Shown one piece after another: positions 56,815 to 64,000 of a stretch of 64,000 nucleotides of DNA. The notes below the pieces were generated by a model. The model was not told the DNA's origin. It was given only the letters and a program-made list of their open reading frames with translations, and ran no database searches. The stretch lies in assembly GCF_023634765.1 (NCBI RefSeq), contig NZ_JAMLFX010000005.1, positions 371,109 to 435,108 on the forward strand, in the 5' to 3' direction. The first letter of the stretch is position 1, and each line of letters begins with the position of its first letter. A program made the position numbers and the translations under genes. This DNA comes from Pseudomonas sp. AKS31. GTDB lineage: Bacteria; Pseudomonadota; Gammaproteobacteria; Pseudomonadales; Pseudomonadaceae.

Positions 56815-56845
56815 AAAAGGCCTCGCAGATGCGAGGCCTTTTTTT
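56815..56845 (+). terminator. Terminator of the ColR-controlled operon
   Basis: Stem AAAGGCCTCGC / GCGAGGCCTTT around AGAT, followed by a T run. Confidence 0.93.
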
Positions 56846-56859
56846 ATGCAAGCAAGATC

Positions 56860-56927
56860 AAAAGATCGCAGCCTTCGGCAGCTCCTACATGGGGCGGTGT
56901 AGGAGCTGCCGAAGGCTGCGATCTTTT
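56860..56927. repeat. Intergenic paired inverted repeat (GATCGCAGCCTTCGGCAGC type)
   Basis: Arms AAAGATCGCAGCCTTCGGCAG and CTGCCGAAGGCTGCGATCTTT pair perfectly over 27 or more bases with a spacer of about 14 bases. It lies five bases from the end of the RND pump gene and may act as its terminator. Confidence 0.88.
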
Positions 56928-56931
56928 GCTT

Positions 56932-59900
56932 TCAAGGCTTATCGGGTTTCGCCAGCAGGGTGTAAACGCAGGGCAGCACAAACAGCGTAAACAACGTGCC
57001 AATCGACATCCCCGTGGCAATCACCATGCCGATATCAAAACGGCTGACCGCACCCGCGCCCGTGGCGAGAATCAGCGGCACCATGCCAAACACCATCGCC
57101 GCTGTGGTCATCAACACCGGCCGCAAGCGAATCGCCGCCGCTTCCTCAACGGCTTCACGCGCCGTCAGGCCCTTGTCCTTACGCAACTGGTTGGCGAACT
57201 CGACGATCAGGATCCCATGCTTGCTGATCAGCCCGATCAGCGTCACCAACCCGACCTGGGTGTAGATGTTCATGCTCGACCAGCCAAGGAACAGCGGAAT
57301 CAACGCGCCACAAATCGATAACGGCACCGTCACCAGAATCACCAGCGGATCGCGGAAACTCTCGAACTGCGCCGCCAGCACCAGAAAGATAATCGCCAGC
57401 GCCAGCGCAAAGGTTACCCACAAGGCGCTGCCTTCCTGGACGAACTGGCGTGAAGCGCCGCCGTAGTCGAAAGCAAATCCGGCTGGCGCTTCTTCGCGGG
57501 CGATCTGCAACACGGTGTCGATGGCTTCACCCATGCTCACCAACGGGAAACCGGAGATTTTCGCCGCGTTGAGTTGCTGGAACTGGTTGAGCTGGCGCGG
57601 TCGGGCGCGGTCGCTGACCTTGATCAGTGTCGACAGTGGCAGCAACTCACCCTGGGTGTTTTTCACGTAGTAATTGTTCAGCCAGTCCGGGTTGTCGCGA
57701 TAGGGGCGCTCGACCTGAGCGATCACCTTGTAGCTGCGCCCTTCAATGGTGAAACGATTGATTTCCGCTTCGCCCAACAGGGTGGCGAGGGTGCCACCGA
57801 GGTCCTGCATCGATACGCCCATCTGCGCTGCTTTGGCGCGGTCGATGTCGACCACCACCTCGGGTTTGTCGAACGCCAGATCGAGATCGACGAAGGCGAA
57901 CTTGCCCGACTCCATCGCACGTTTCTTGATCCGGTCGGCGACCTGTAACAACAACTCGTAGTCGTTGGCGGTGTTGACCACGAACTCGAACGGCAAGCCT
58001 TCGCCGGTGCCGGGCAGGGAAGGCAGGTTGAAACCGAAAATCTGCAGGCCCGGAATACCTTCCAGCTTGCCTTGCACCTCCGGGAGGATTTCCATTTGCG
58101 TACGACTGCGTTCGTTCCACGGCTTGAGCAGGAAGCCGCCGATGCCCGCCTGCACACCGTTGTAGCCGTTGATCTGGAACGACGAGTAGTACTCCGGAAA
58201 CTCCTTGAAGATCTTGATGAATTCGTCGGTGTAGGTGCTCAGGTAATCGAGGTTGGTTGGCTGCGGCGCAGTGGCCATCATGAAAATGATGCCCTGATCT
58301 TCGTCCGGGGCCAGCTCCGATTTGGTGAACTTGAGGAACACCGGGATCAGGCACAATACGATCACCGCGAACACCAGCACCACCGGCCGCGTGTTCAGTG
58401 TGCCGTGCAGCATGCTTTGATAGCGGCGCTTGAGGCCATCGAAAATACGATCGAGGCGATGCGCCAGGCCGCTGGGATTTTCCTCGTGGCGCAGCAAGAA
58501 CGCGCACATCATCGGTGACAGGGTCAGGGCGACAATCCCGGAAATCACCACGGCGCCGGCCAGGGTCAACGCAAATTCCTTGAACAACGCCCCGGTCAGC
58601 CCGGTGAGAAAGCCGATCGGCGCATACACCGCCGCCAGGGTGATGGTCATCGACACCACCGGCATGGCGATTTCCCGTGCACCTTCCAGCGCCGCATCAA
58701 ACGGCGTTTTGCCTTCCTCGATATGCCGGTGGATGTTTTCCACCACAACAATCGCATCGTCCACCACCAGACCGATCGCCAGCACCATTGCCAGCAGCGT
58801 CAGCAGGTTCATTGAGTAGCCCATCATCTGCATGAAGAACATCACGCCGATCATCGACAGCGGAATGGTCACCACCGGGATCACCACCGAACGCAATGCG
58901 CCGAGGAACAGGAACACCACAACGATGACGATCAGCACCGCTTCGAACAGGGTTTTCACCACTTCATCAATCGAAGCCTGAATAAACAGCGTGGCGTCGT
59001 AGGCGATCTCGCTCTTGAGGTTCGGCGGCAGTTGCGCTTCCAGCTCCGGCATCAGCTTGCGCACTTCCTTGATCACATCCAGCGGGTTGGCGCCGGGGGT
59101 GGCCTTGATGCCGATGTACACCGACGGCGTGCCGCCGAACGAGCTGATCGAATCGTAGTTTTCTGCGCCCATTTCCACCCGCGCGACATCGCTGAGCAGC
59201 ACGCGGCTGTCGCCACTGACCTTGAGCGGAATCGCCGCGAAGGCTTCGGCGGATTTCAGTTCGGTGTTGGCGTTGATGCTGGTGACCACGTACTCGCCTT
59301 TCACTTCGCCGGCAGCGGAGAGGAAGTTGTACTGGCGCACGGCGTTGGTCACATCGTTGGCGCTGAGGCCGAAACCTGCGAGCTTCACCGGGTCGAGCCA
59401 CAGGCGCATGGCGAACACCTGATTGCCGAGAATTTCCGCCTCGGCCATGCCCGGCAGGGTCGCCAGTTTTGGCTGGATTACCCGTGACAGGTAGTCGGTG
59501 ATCTGCGGGTTGCTCAGATCCTTGCTGAAGAAGCTGATGTACATCAGCGCCGAGGCGTCGGCGGACTCCTTGCTCAGCACCGGGTCTTCGGCGTCCTGCG
59601 GCAGCTTGTTTTTCACCTCGTTGGCCTTGGCCAGCAGTTCGGTGAACAAGCGGTCGGTGTTGGAACCGATGCGCGCGTAAATCGAAATCACCGAGAAATT
59701 CTGGCGACTGACCGAGGTCATGTAGTCGATGCCCTCGGCGCTGGCCAGGCTCTGCTGCATCGGCTGGGTGATGTAGCCCTGAATGGTTTCGGCGTTGGCC
59801 CCGGGATAAGCCGTAGTGACCGTGATCAGGGCGTTTTCCATTTGCGGGTATTGGCGCAGCGGCAACTTGCTCCAGGCTTGAAAGCCCAGCAGCACAATCA

Positions 59901-59958
59901 ACAGGCTGACCACGGTGGCGAGCACCGGGCGGCGGATGAACGGATCGGTAAAAGCCAT
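56932..59958 (-). CDS. RND efflux pump, inner membrane subunit
   Basis: A 1008-residue resistance-nodulation-division transporter of the HAE1 type with 12 membrane helices and two large periplasmic loops. The proton-relay Asp pair is in GLVVDDAIVVVENIHRH in helix 4, the helix-10 side has LIGLISKHGILIVEFANQ, and the N terminus MAFTDPFIRRPVLATVVSLLIVLLG is typical. I chose ATG 59,958 (AAGGAA ahead). It exports drugs, detergents or metabolites with the adapter encoded upstream. No outer membrane channel gene is present, so it would borrow one such as OprM. Confidence 0.93.
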   Translation of the reverse strand: MAFTDPFIRRPVLATVVSLLIVLLGFQAWSKLPLRQYPQMENALITVTTAYPGANAETIQGYITQPMQQSLASAEGIDYMTSVSRQNFSVISIYARIGSNTDRLFTELLAKANEVKNKLPQDAEDPVLSKESADASALMYISFFSKDLSNPQITDYLSRVIQPKLATLPGMAEAEILGNQVFAMRLWLDPVKLAGFGLSANDVTNAVRQYNFLSAAGEVKGEYVVTSINANTELKSAEAFAAIPLKVSGDSRVLLSDVARVEMGAENYDSISSFGGTPSVYIGIKATPGANPLDVIKEVRKLMPELEAQLPPNLKSEIAYDATLFIQASIDEVVKTLFEAVLIVIVVVFLFLGALRSVVIPVVTIPLSMIGVMFFMQMMGYSMNLLTLLAMVLAIGLVVDDAIVVVENIHRHIEEGKTPFDAALEGAREIAMPVVSMTITLAAVYAPIGFLTGLTGALFKEFALTLAGAVVISGIVALTLSPMMCAFLLRHEENPSGLAHRLDRIFDGLKRRYQSMLHGTLNTRPVVLVFAVIVLCLIPVFLKFTKSELAPDEDQGIIFMMATAPQPTNLDYLSTYTDEFIKIFKEFPEYYSSFQINGYNGVQAGIGGFLLKPWNERSRTQMEILPEVQGKLEGIPGLQIFGFNLPSLPGTGEGLPFEFVVNTANDYELLLQVADRIKKRAMESGKFAFVDLDLAFDKPEVVVDIDRAKAAQMGVSMQDLGGTLATLLGEAEINRFTIEGRSYKVIAQVERPYRDNPDWLNNYYVKNTQGELLPLSTLIKVSDRARPRQLNQFQQLNAAKISGFPLVSMGEAIDTVLQIAREEAPAGFAFDYGGASRQFVQEGSALWVTFALALAIIFLVLAAQFESFRDPLVILVTVPLSICGALIPLFLGWSSMNIYTQVGLVTLIGLISKHGILIVEFANQLRKDKGLTAREAVEEAAAIRLRPVLMTTAAMVFGMVPLILATGAGAVSRFDIGMVIATGMSIGTLFTLFVLPCVYTLLAKPDKP

Positions 59959-59971
59959 GGGAATTCCTTGA

Positions 59972-61120
59972 TCAGTCGGCGCGGGGCGGACTGTTCTGCT
60001 CGCCGAGGGTCTTGTCGTCGCTGATGGCGATGTGAGCACCGTTGTCCAGTTTGATCTGGCCGGCCGTCACCACTTGTTCGCCGCTCTGCACGCCCTTGTT
60101 GATCATCACCAGGCCATCGCGGCGCTCACCGGTTTCGATGAAGCGGCGTTCGGCGATCAGCACCGGTTGGCCCTTGTCATCCTTTTCGACGCTGCCGTCC
60201 TCGGCTTTCTTCTGCCCGACCACGTAGATCGAGTTGCCGTAGAGGGTGTAGGTGATCGCACTCTCCGGCACGACGATGTGTTTCTGCGGATCGGGCAGCA
60301 ACACCTCGAGGCTGGCGAACATGCCCGGGAGCAATTTGCCGTCCGGGTTGGCCAGCGTGGCGCGAACCAGAATGTTGCGCGTAGTGCTTTCGACGATCGG
60401 GTTGATCGCGCTGATCTTGCCGGCGAAGTTCTGCTTGGGATACGCGGCGACAGCGATCTGCACCGGCTGACCGATGGCCAGTTTAGGCACCGATTGTTCG
60501 GGCAGGTAGAAGTCGGCGTAGAGGCTGCTCAAGTCCTGCAGTGTGGCGATTTTGGTGCCGCTGGCGAGGTAGTCGCCGACGTCGACCTGACGGATGCCGA
60601 TGGTGCCGCTGAACGGCGCGAGGATGCGTTTTTTCGCCAGCGAAGCGTTGAGCTGATTGACCGTGGCTTTGTTCTTTTGCAGCACGGCGGAGAGCCGGTC
60701 GTACTCGCCTTTGGAGATCGCGCGGCTGTCGACCAATTGCGCGCCACGGCCGAAGTCCAGTTGTGCCAGACCCAGATCAGCCTTGGCGGTTTCCAGCAGG
60801 GCGGTTTCGACGCCACTGTCGAGTTGCAGCAGCGGCTGCCCGGCCTTGACCTTCTGGCCGGATTCGAACTTGAGTTCGGTGACGGTGCCGGCCACTTCCA
60901 GGCTTAGCTCGACACCCTGCAGCGCCTTGAGAGAGCCAACGGTGGGCAAACGCATCTGCCACGGCTGCTCGGTGGCATTGGCCACGGCGACGCTGATCGG
61001 CGGTTTCGGCTTGGAAAAGCCCTGGATCATCGTGTAGATCGAAAAGGCTTTGTACCCGCCCAGCACCAGGACGATCAACAAAACAACACCCAACATGATC
61101 AGCATGCGGCGACGCAGCAT
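59972..61120 (-). CDS. RND efflux pump, periplasmic adapter subunit
   Basis: A 382-residue membrane fusion protein. One N-terminal membrane helix (LIMLGVVLLIVLVLGGYKAF) anchors it; the lipoyl halves are VAGTVTELKFESGQKVKAGQPLLQLD and RILAPFSGTIGIRQVDVGDYLASG, separated by the coiled-coil hairpin. The beta-barrel and membrane-proximal domains complete it. No lipobox is seen. It bridges the RND pump to an outer membrane channel. The pump gene follows after 13 bases. Confidence 0.92.
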   Translation of the reverse strand: MLRRRMLIMLGVVLLIVLVLGGYKAFSIYTMIQGFSKPKPPISVAVANATEQPWQMRLPTVGSLKALQGVELSLEVAGTVTELKFESGQKVKAGQPLLQLDSGVETALLETAKADLGLAQLDFGRGAQLVDSRAISKGEYDRLSAVLQKNKATVNQLNASLAKKRILAPFSGTIGIRQVDVGDYLASGTKIATLQDLSSLYADFYLPEQSVPKLAIGQPVQIAVAAYPKQNFAGKISAINPIVESTTRNILVRATLANPDGKLLPGMFASLEVLLPDPQKHIVVPESAITYTLYGNSIYVVGQKKAEDGSVEKDDKGQPVLIAERRFIETGERRDGLVMINKGVQSGEQVVTAGQIKLDNGAHIAISDDKTLGEQNSPPRAD

Positions 61121-61214
61121 ATTTCCAGTTCCTTGGATAAATCAGGTGAGACAGGCGGGCACATTACTCCGAGTGCAGGGGGGATTCCAACTGGCAGTTT
61201 TTACAGGGGGGCGC

Positions 61215-61292
61215 AAAAAGATCGCAGCCTTCGGCAGCTCCTACAGTGGAATGCATTCCAAGGTAGGAGCTGCCGCAGGCTGCGATCTTTTA
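61215..61292. repeat. Intergenic paired inverted repeat (GATCGCAGCCTTCGGCAGC type)
   Basis: Arms AAAAGATCGCAGCCTTCGGC and the complement GCCGCAGGCTGCGATCTTTT with one mismatch, spacer about 30 bases. It lies between the adapter gene promoter and the end of the DUF1513 gene. Confidence 0.85.
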
Positions 61293-61300
61293 AGGCTTTT

Positions 61301-62416
61301 TTACGCCATCAAGTGCAGATGGTTGTCCCAGAGCCCCGCCGGCAATTCCAGCGGCTTGGCCAGCAGCTCATCCTGACGGCAATCGTAGTAACGGCAACGC
61401 CCTTGTCCGGAAGTCACGACAAAACCGTCCTTCACCGCACCGACGCCTGCGCAATCGGGCAATGGAGCGTCGAGGCGTACTTCGCCGCTGTCCAGATCCC
61501 AGATAAAGAAGCGATTGCCACGCGGTGCCGTCAGCGCGACCAGACGCAAATCGCTGTGCACGGCGACGCTGGCGGTGTAGTGCCCCATCGACTGCAACTG
61601 ATGCTCCGGCACCGGGAATGCCACGAACGGTTGCCCCGGACGCTTGATCGCCAGCAGCTCCGAACGCTCATGGGAGGCGCCCATGAACTGCTGACCGGCA
61701 ACGATGGTGCCGTCGCTGGCGATGCCCAAATGACGCACGCTGTTCATCTGCTGGGCGAGGGTTTCCTTGCTCAGCAGGGTGCCGTCGCGCTGCATCAAGA
61801 CCAGGCTCGGCTCCATGGCGTTGAGGTTCATGTCGACGCGGCTTTCCGCCTCGGTACGAATCCCGCCGTTGGCCACCACCAGCGTCTCGCCGTCAGGCAT
61901 CCAGGAAACCTGATGCGGGCCGAGGCCATGGGTGGAAATCTCGCCCGTGTGTATCAGCCGCGCCCCTTCGAACTTGTACACGCCGAGCAAGCCACGGCCG
62001 GGATCGGTGGTGTCGTTCTCGGTGGCGTAGAGGTATTCGCCGTCCTTGTGCACCACGGCGTGGCCGTAGAAATGCCGGTTCGGCTGCGAGGTCACCGTCT
62101 GCAGTAACTTACCGTCGCGCAGGTCGATCAGGTAACTCTCGGTGCCCGGGCGACGTGCGACGAACAGTGCAATCGGCTGCGTCGGATGGTTGATGATGTC
62201 GTGGCAGCGTTGGCCGACTTCGGTGGCGAACACCCGCGTGCCATCCAGCCGATAGCCGACGGCGTAGTGCTTGCCGTCGGTGTCGTCGCGCGCCGACAGC
62301 AACAGCGGGCTCTGATCCTTGCGTTTGAACAGCGTCCAGCCGCCCAGCGTCACTGCTCCCAGCAGTGCACTACCTAAAGTCAGCACCTGACGTCGCAGCA
62401 TGGCACTTGCCCTCAT
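61301..62416 (-). CDS. DUF1513 (beta-propeller-like) protein of an iron-type operon
   Basis: A 371-residue protein with an N-terminal hydrophobic export signal (RRQVLTLGSALLGAVTLGGWTLF) and repeated strands such as HYAVGYRLDGTRVFATEVGQRCHDI and HRSEL-type blades, fitting the DUF1513 family, which I think folds as a seven-bladed propeller. It is always found with imelysin and di-haem cytochrome genes in operons induced by iron shortage; its own action is unknown. Start overlaps the imelysin stop by one base. Confidence 0.8.
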   Translation of the reverse strand: MRASAMLRRQVLTLGSALLGAVTLGGWTLFKRKDQSPLLLSARDDTDGKHYAVGYRLDGTRVFATEVGQRCHDIINHPTQPIALFVARRPGTESYLIDLRDGKLLQTVTSQPNRHFYGHAVVHKDGEYLYATENDTTDPGRGLLGVYKFEGARLIHTGEISTHGLGPHQVSWMPDGETLVVANGGIRTEAESRVDMNLNAMEPSLVLMQRDGTLLSKETLAQQMNSVRHLGIASDGTIVAGQQFMGASHERSELLAIKRPGQPFVAFPVPEHQLQSMGHYTASVAVHSDLRLVALTAPRGNRFFIWDLDSGEVRLDAPLPDCAGVGAVKDGFVVTSGQGRCRYYDCRQDELLAKPLELPAGLWDNHLHLMA

Positions 62417-63480
62417 CAGTCACCGTCGTTGGCGTTGAAGCCCAGTTGGATGCCCAGCGCCTTGGCCAGTTCGCCTTCGTGCAGGCGATGGACGACGTTG
62501 AGGCTGTCGTAGATGTCGTTCAGTTGCTGACGACCGGCGTCGTCTTCGAGCATATCGCCGAGCGAACGCTGAGTGCTGTCGAACAGTTTCAGCGAAGCGG
62601 CGTAGGCAGCGTCGATTTTGTCCGCCAGTGGCTTCTGCTCAGCCGGTAACAGAGCGCGCAGGCCTTTGTTGTCGACACCTTCCCAGACGGTTTTGGCAGC
62701 GGCGAGGCTGGCTTCCAGTGCGGTCAGCGAGGACTGGCTGCGCCAGGCATCGGCCTGGAACGGTTGAGGCACGCCTTTGCTCTGGCGGCCCATTGGCGTG
62801 CCGAGTTTTTTCTTCAGAGTGTCCAGTGCGGTGACCTGCACGCGCAGCAGATCGGCGATCGCTTCGTGGGAATCGGCGTAGCGCTGGTTGGGGAACTTGC
62901 TCATCTGCGCGAGCATGCCGTCGGTGTTGTTCCAGCTCTGCAGAATCTCTTCGGCCAGTTGCTTCTGCCGTTCGCCAATGGCGATCAACAGCGGGCAGTA
63001 CTTGGCTTTCTGTTCGGCGTTGGCCACGTCAGGCTTGGCGTCGAACAGAATGTACTCGTAAGCCGACAGGCCTTGCACGACCACGCTCGACTTGGCCAGG
63101 GCGGCGGCGTCGATCTGCGGCTGGGCGACCACCAGTTGCTCGACCTGACGGCCAACCAGGTTCTTCTTGTCCGGCCAGAACTGCACTTGCCACGAACGAT
63201 TGCCCTCGGCCAGCGGACCGATCAGCAGCGGTTGCAGCTCGGCCCAGGCTTTCTGCGCATGGAGGAAGTCGGCGCGCGCGGTTTCCAGGGTTTCTTTGCC
63301 CTGGCAGTAGGCGAGGGCGCTGACCGCCAGTTGCTTGTCGGCTTCGACCCAACGGGTGTAGGTCGGCAGGATCACTGATTTGGCGATGGCTGCCGAGGTG
63401 ACCGCTTGCGGATCCTGCGGCGAGCAGGCACCGAGGGCGAGCGCGGCAAGGCTGGTGAACAGTAGCTTGGGACGGAACAT
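62416..63480 (-). CDS. Imelysin family lipoprotein
   Basis: A 354-residue periplasmic lipoprotein: signal peptide with lipobox ALALGAC (Cys about residue 19), then a helical imelysin domain (YTRWVEADKQLAVSALAYCQGKETLETARADFLHAQKAWAELQPLLIGP...VVQGLSAYEYILFD). EfeO and IrpA belong to the same superfamily and bind iron. In EfeO the motif HxxE matters; I see no unambiguous copy here. It lies between the DUF1513 and di-haem cytochrome genes, 27 bases downstream of the latter. Confidence 0.87.
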   Translation of the reverse strand: MFRPKLLFTSLAALALGACSPQDPQAVTSAAIAKSVILPTYTRWVEADKQLAVSALAYCQGKETLETARADFLHAQKAWAELQPLLIGPLAEGNRSWQVQFWPDKKNLVGRQVEQLVVAQPQIDAAALAKSSVVVQGLSAYEYILFDAKPDVANAEQKAKYCPLLIAIGERQKQLAEEILQSWNNTDGMLAQMSKFPNQRYADSHEAIADLLRVQVTALDTLKKKLGTPMGRQSKGVPQPFQADAWRSQSSLTALEASLAAAKTVWEGVDNKGLRALLPAEQKPLADKIDAAYAASLKLFDSTQRSLGDMLEDDAGRQQLNDIYDSLNVVHRLHEGELAKALGIQLGFNANDGD

Positions 63481-63507
63481 GTCGGGCTCCCGATTCTTTT
63501 TCAGTGT

Positions 63508-64000
63508 TTAAAGTGAGTTCAAGAACGCCAGCAGCGCGGCGCGCTGCTCGGCATTGAAAGACAAAACCTGTTGCTGCGCGGCCGTCGCTTCGCCGCCGTG
63601 CCAGAGCACCGCTTCGAGCAGATTGCGCGCGCGACCGTCATGCAAAAACTGGGTGTGACCGCTGACTGCTTGCGTCAGACCGACGCCCCACAACGGCGGC
63701 GTGCGCCAGTCGCGACCGGAGGCCTGGAATTCTGTGCGGTTGTCAGCCAGACCCTCGCCCATGTCGTGCAGCAGCAGATCGCTGTACGGGCGAATCACCT
63801 GATTGGCCAGTTCCGGTTCGGCTGCGTCGGCGGCGGTGGTGTATTTCGGTGTATGGCACGACTGGCAGCCGGCCTGGAAAAACAGGTTCTTGCCGGCCAG
63901 CACTTGAGGATCGTTGACGCCACGCCGCGCAGGTACCGCGAGGTTGCGGCTGTAGAACAGCACCAGACGCAGAATGTTGTCGCTGACTTCCGGCTCGCCA
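63508..64000 (-). CDS. Di-haem thiol oxidoreductase-like cytochrome c, C-terminal part
   Basis: The last 164 codons of a DUF1111/MauG-like di-haem protein that continues beyond the right edge (frame open through 64,000). One haem motif CQSCH is visible, together with the family strings ADNRTEFQASGRDWRTPPLWG and FLHDGRARNLLEAVLWHGGEA. The N-terminal haem domain would be off the window. It is likely periplasmic and, with imelysin and DUF1513, part of an iron acquisition or oxidation operon. Confidence 0.85.
   Translation of the reverse strand, partial: GEPEVSDNILRLVLFYSRNLAVPARRGVNDPQVLAGKNLFFQAGCQSCHTPKYTTAADAAEPELANQVIRPYSDLLLHDMGEGLADNRTEFQASGRDWRTPPLWGVGLTQAVSGHTQFLHDGRARNLLEAVLWHGGEATAAQQQVLSFNAEQRAALLAFLNSL

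Overview
The window reads as chromosomal DNA of a Pseudomonas of the P. fluorescens/P. putida type. The reasons are the gene orders (rnt-pyrC-motY-argG; bfr/bfd/peroxiredoxin; nth with an Rnf operon; groESL followed by colRS, a small methyltransferase and an LPS-kinase-like gene), the near-complete protein matches to known Pseudomonas families, and the paired inverted repeats typical of this group. I could not run any search, so family names rest on motifs and remembered relatives.

Layout. 1-8.2 kb: a DsbA-like oxidoreductase, GlpM, and an acidic amino acid uptake system. The latter has a sigma-54-dependent two-component pair (AauRS-like) and the ABC transporter AatJQMP, with a sigma-54 promoter and two upstream activator palindromes in front of the binding-protein gene. 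8.2-18.2 kb: an aromatic amino acid permease and a seven-gene, mostly overlapping operon read leftwards. It encodes an MFS exporter, an NTF2-like protein, a ferredoxin-type reductase, the two subunits of a Rieske oxygenase, a tryptophan 2-monooxygenase (IaaM) and an indoleacetamide hydrolase (IaaH). A LysR regulator diverges from it. 18.5-23.6 kb: glycerol use (glpD, glpR, glpK, glpF). 24-31 kb: YbaK, a PhzF protein, an orphan ABC ATPase overlapping argF, a molybdopterin oxidoreductase and glutaredoxin D. 30.9-37 kb: bacterioferritin, its ferredoxin, a 2-Cys peroxiredoxin, RNase T, dihydroorotase, MotY and argG. 37-39 kb: a small AT-rich stretch with an unknown membrane protein and an orphan BvgA/EvgA-like regulator. 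39-43.8 kb: nth fused by overlaps to an atypical Rnf operon (A, B, D, G, E, no C). 43.9-52 kb: metG, apbC, a short-chain dehydrogenase, a HugZ-family protein, fxsA and groESL. 52-61.1 kb: a PAP2 phosphatase, colRS with the envelope genes behind it, and an RND efflux pair. 61.3-64 kb: an iron-type operon (DUF1513, imelysin, di-haem oxidoreductase) that runs off the right edge.

The two places most worth attention are the iaaM-iaaH-Rieske oxygenase operon, which joins auxin-forming enzymes to an aromatic ring oxygenase and an exporter, and the Rnf-like operon, which lacks RnfC, lacks the RnfB membrane anchor and has lost most of the cysteines that normally bind the intramembrane iron centre in RnfA/RnfE. 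The sequence also shows good candidate operators for AauR, ColR, ArgR, Fur and a FliA promoter for motY. At least five copies of one long inverted repeat and four of another sit between genes. No rRNA, tRNA, CRISPR array, insertion sequence or phage gene was seen.
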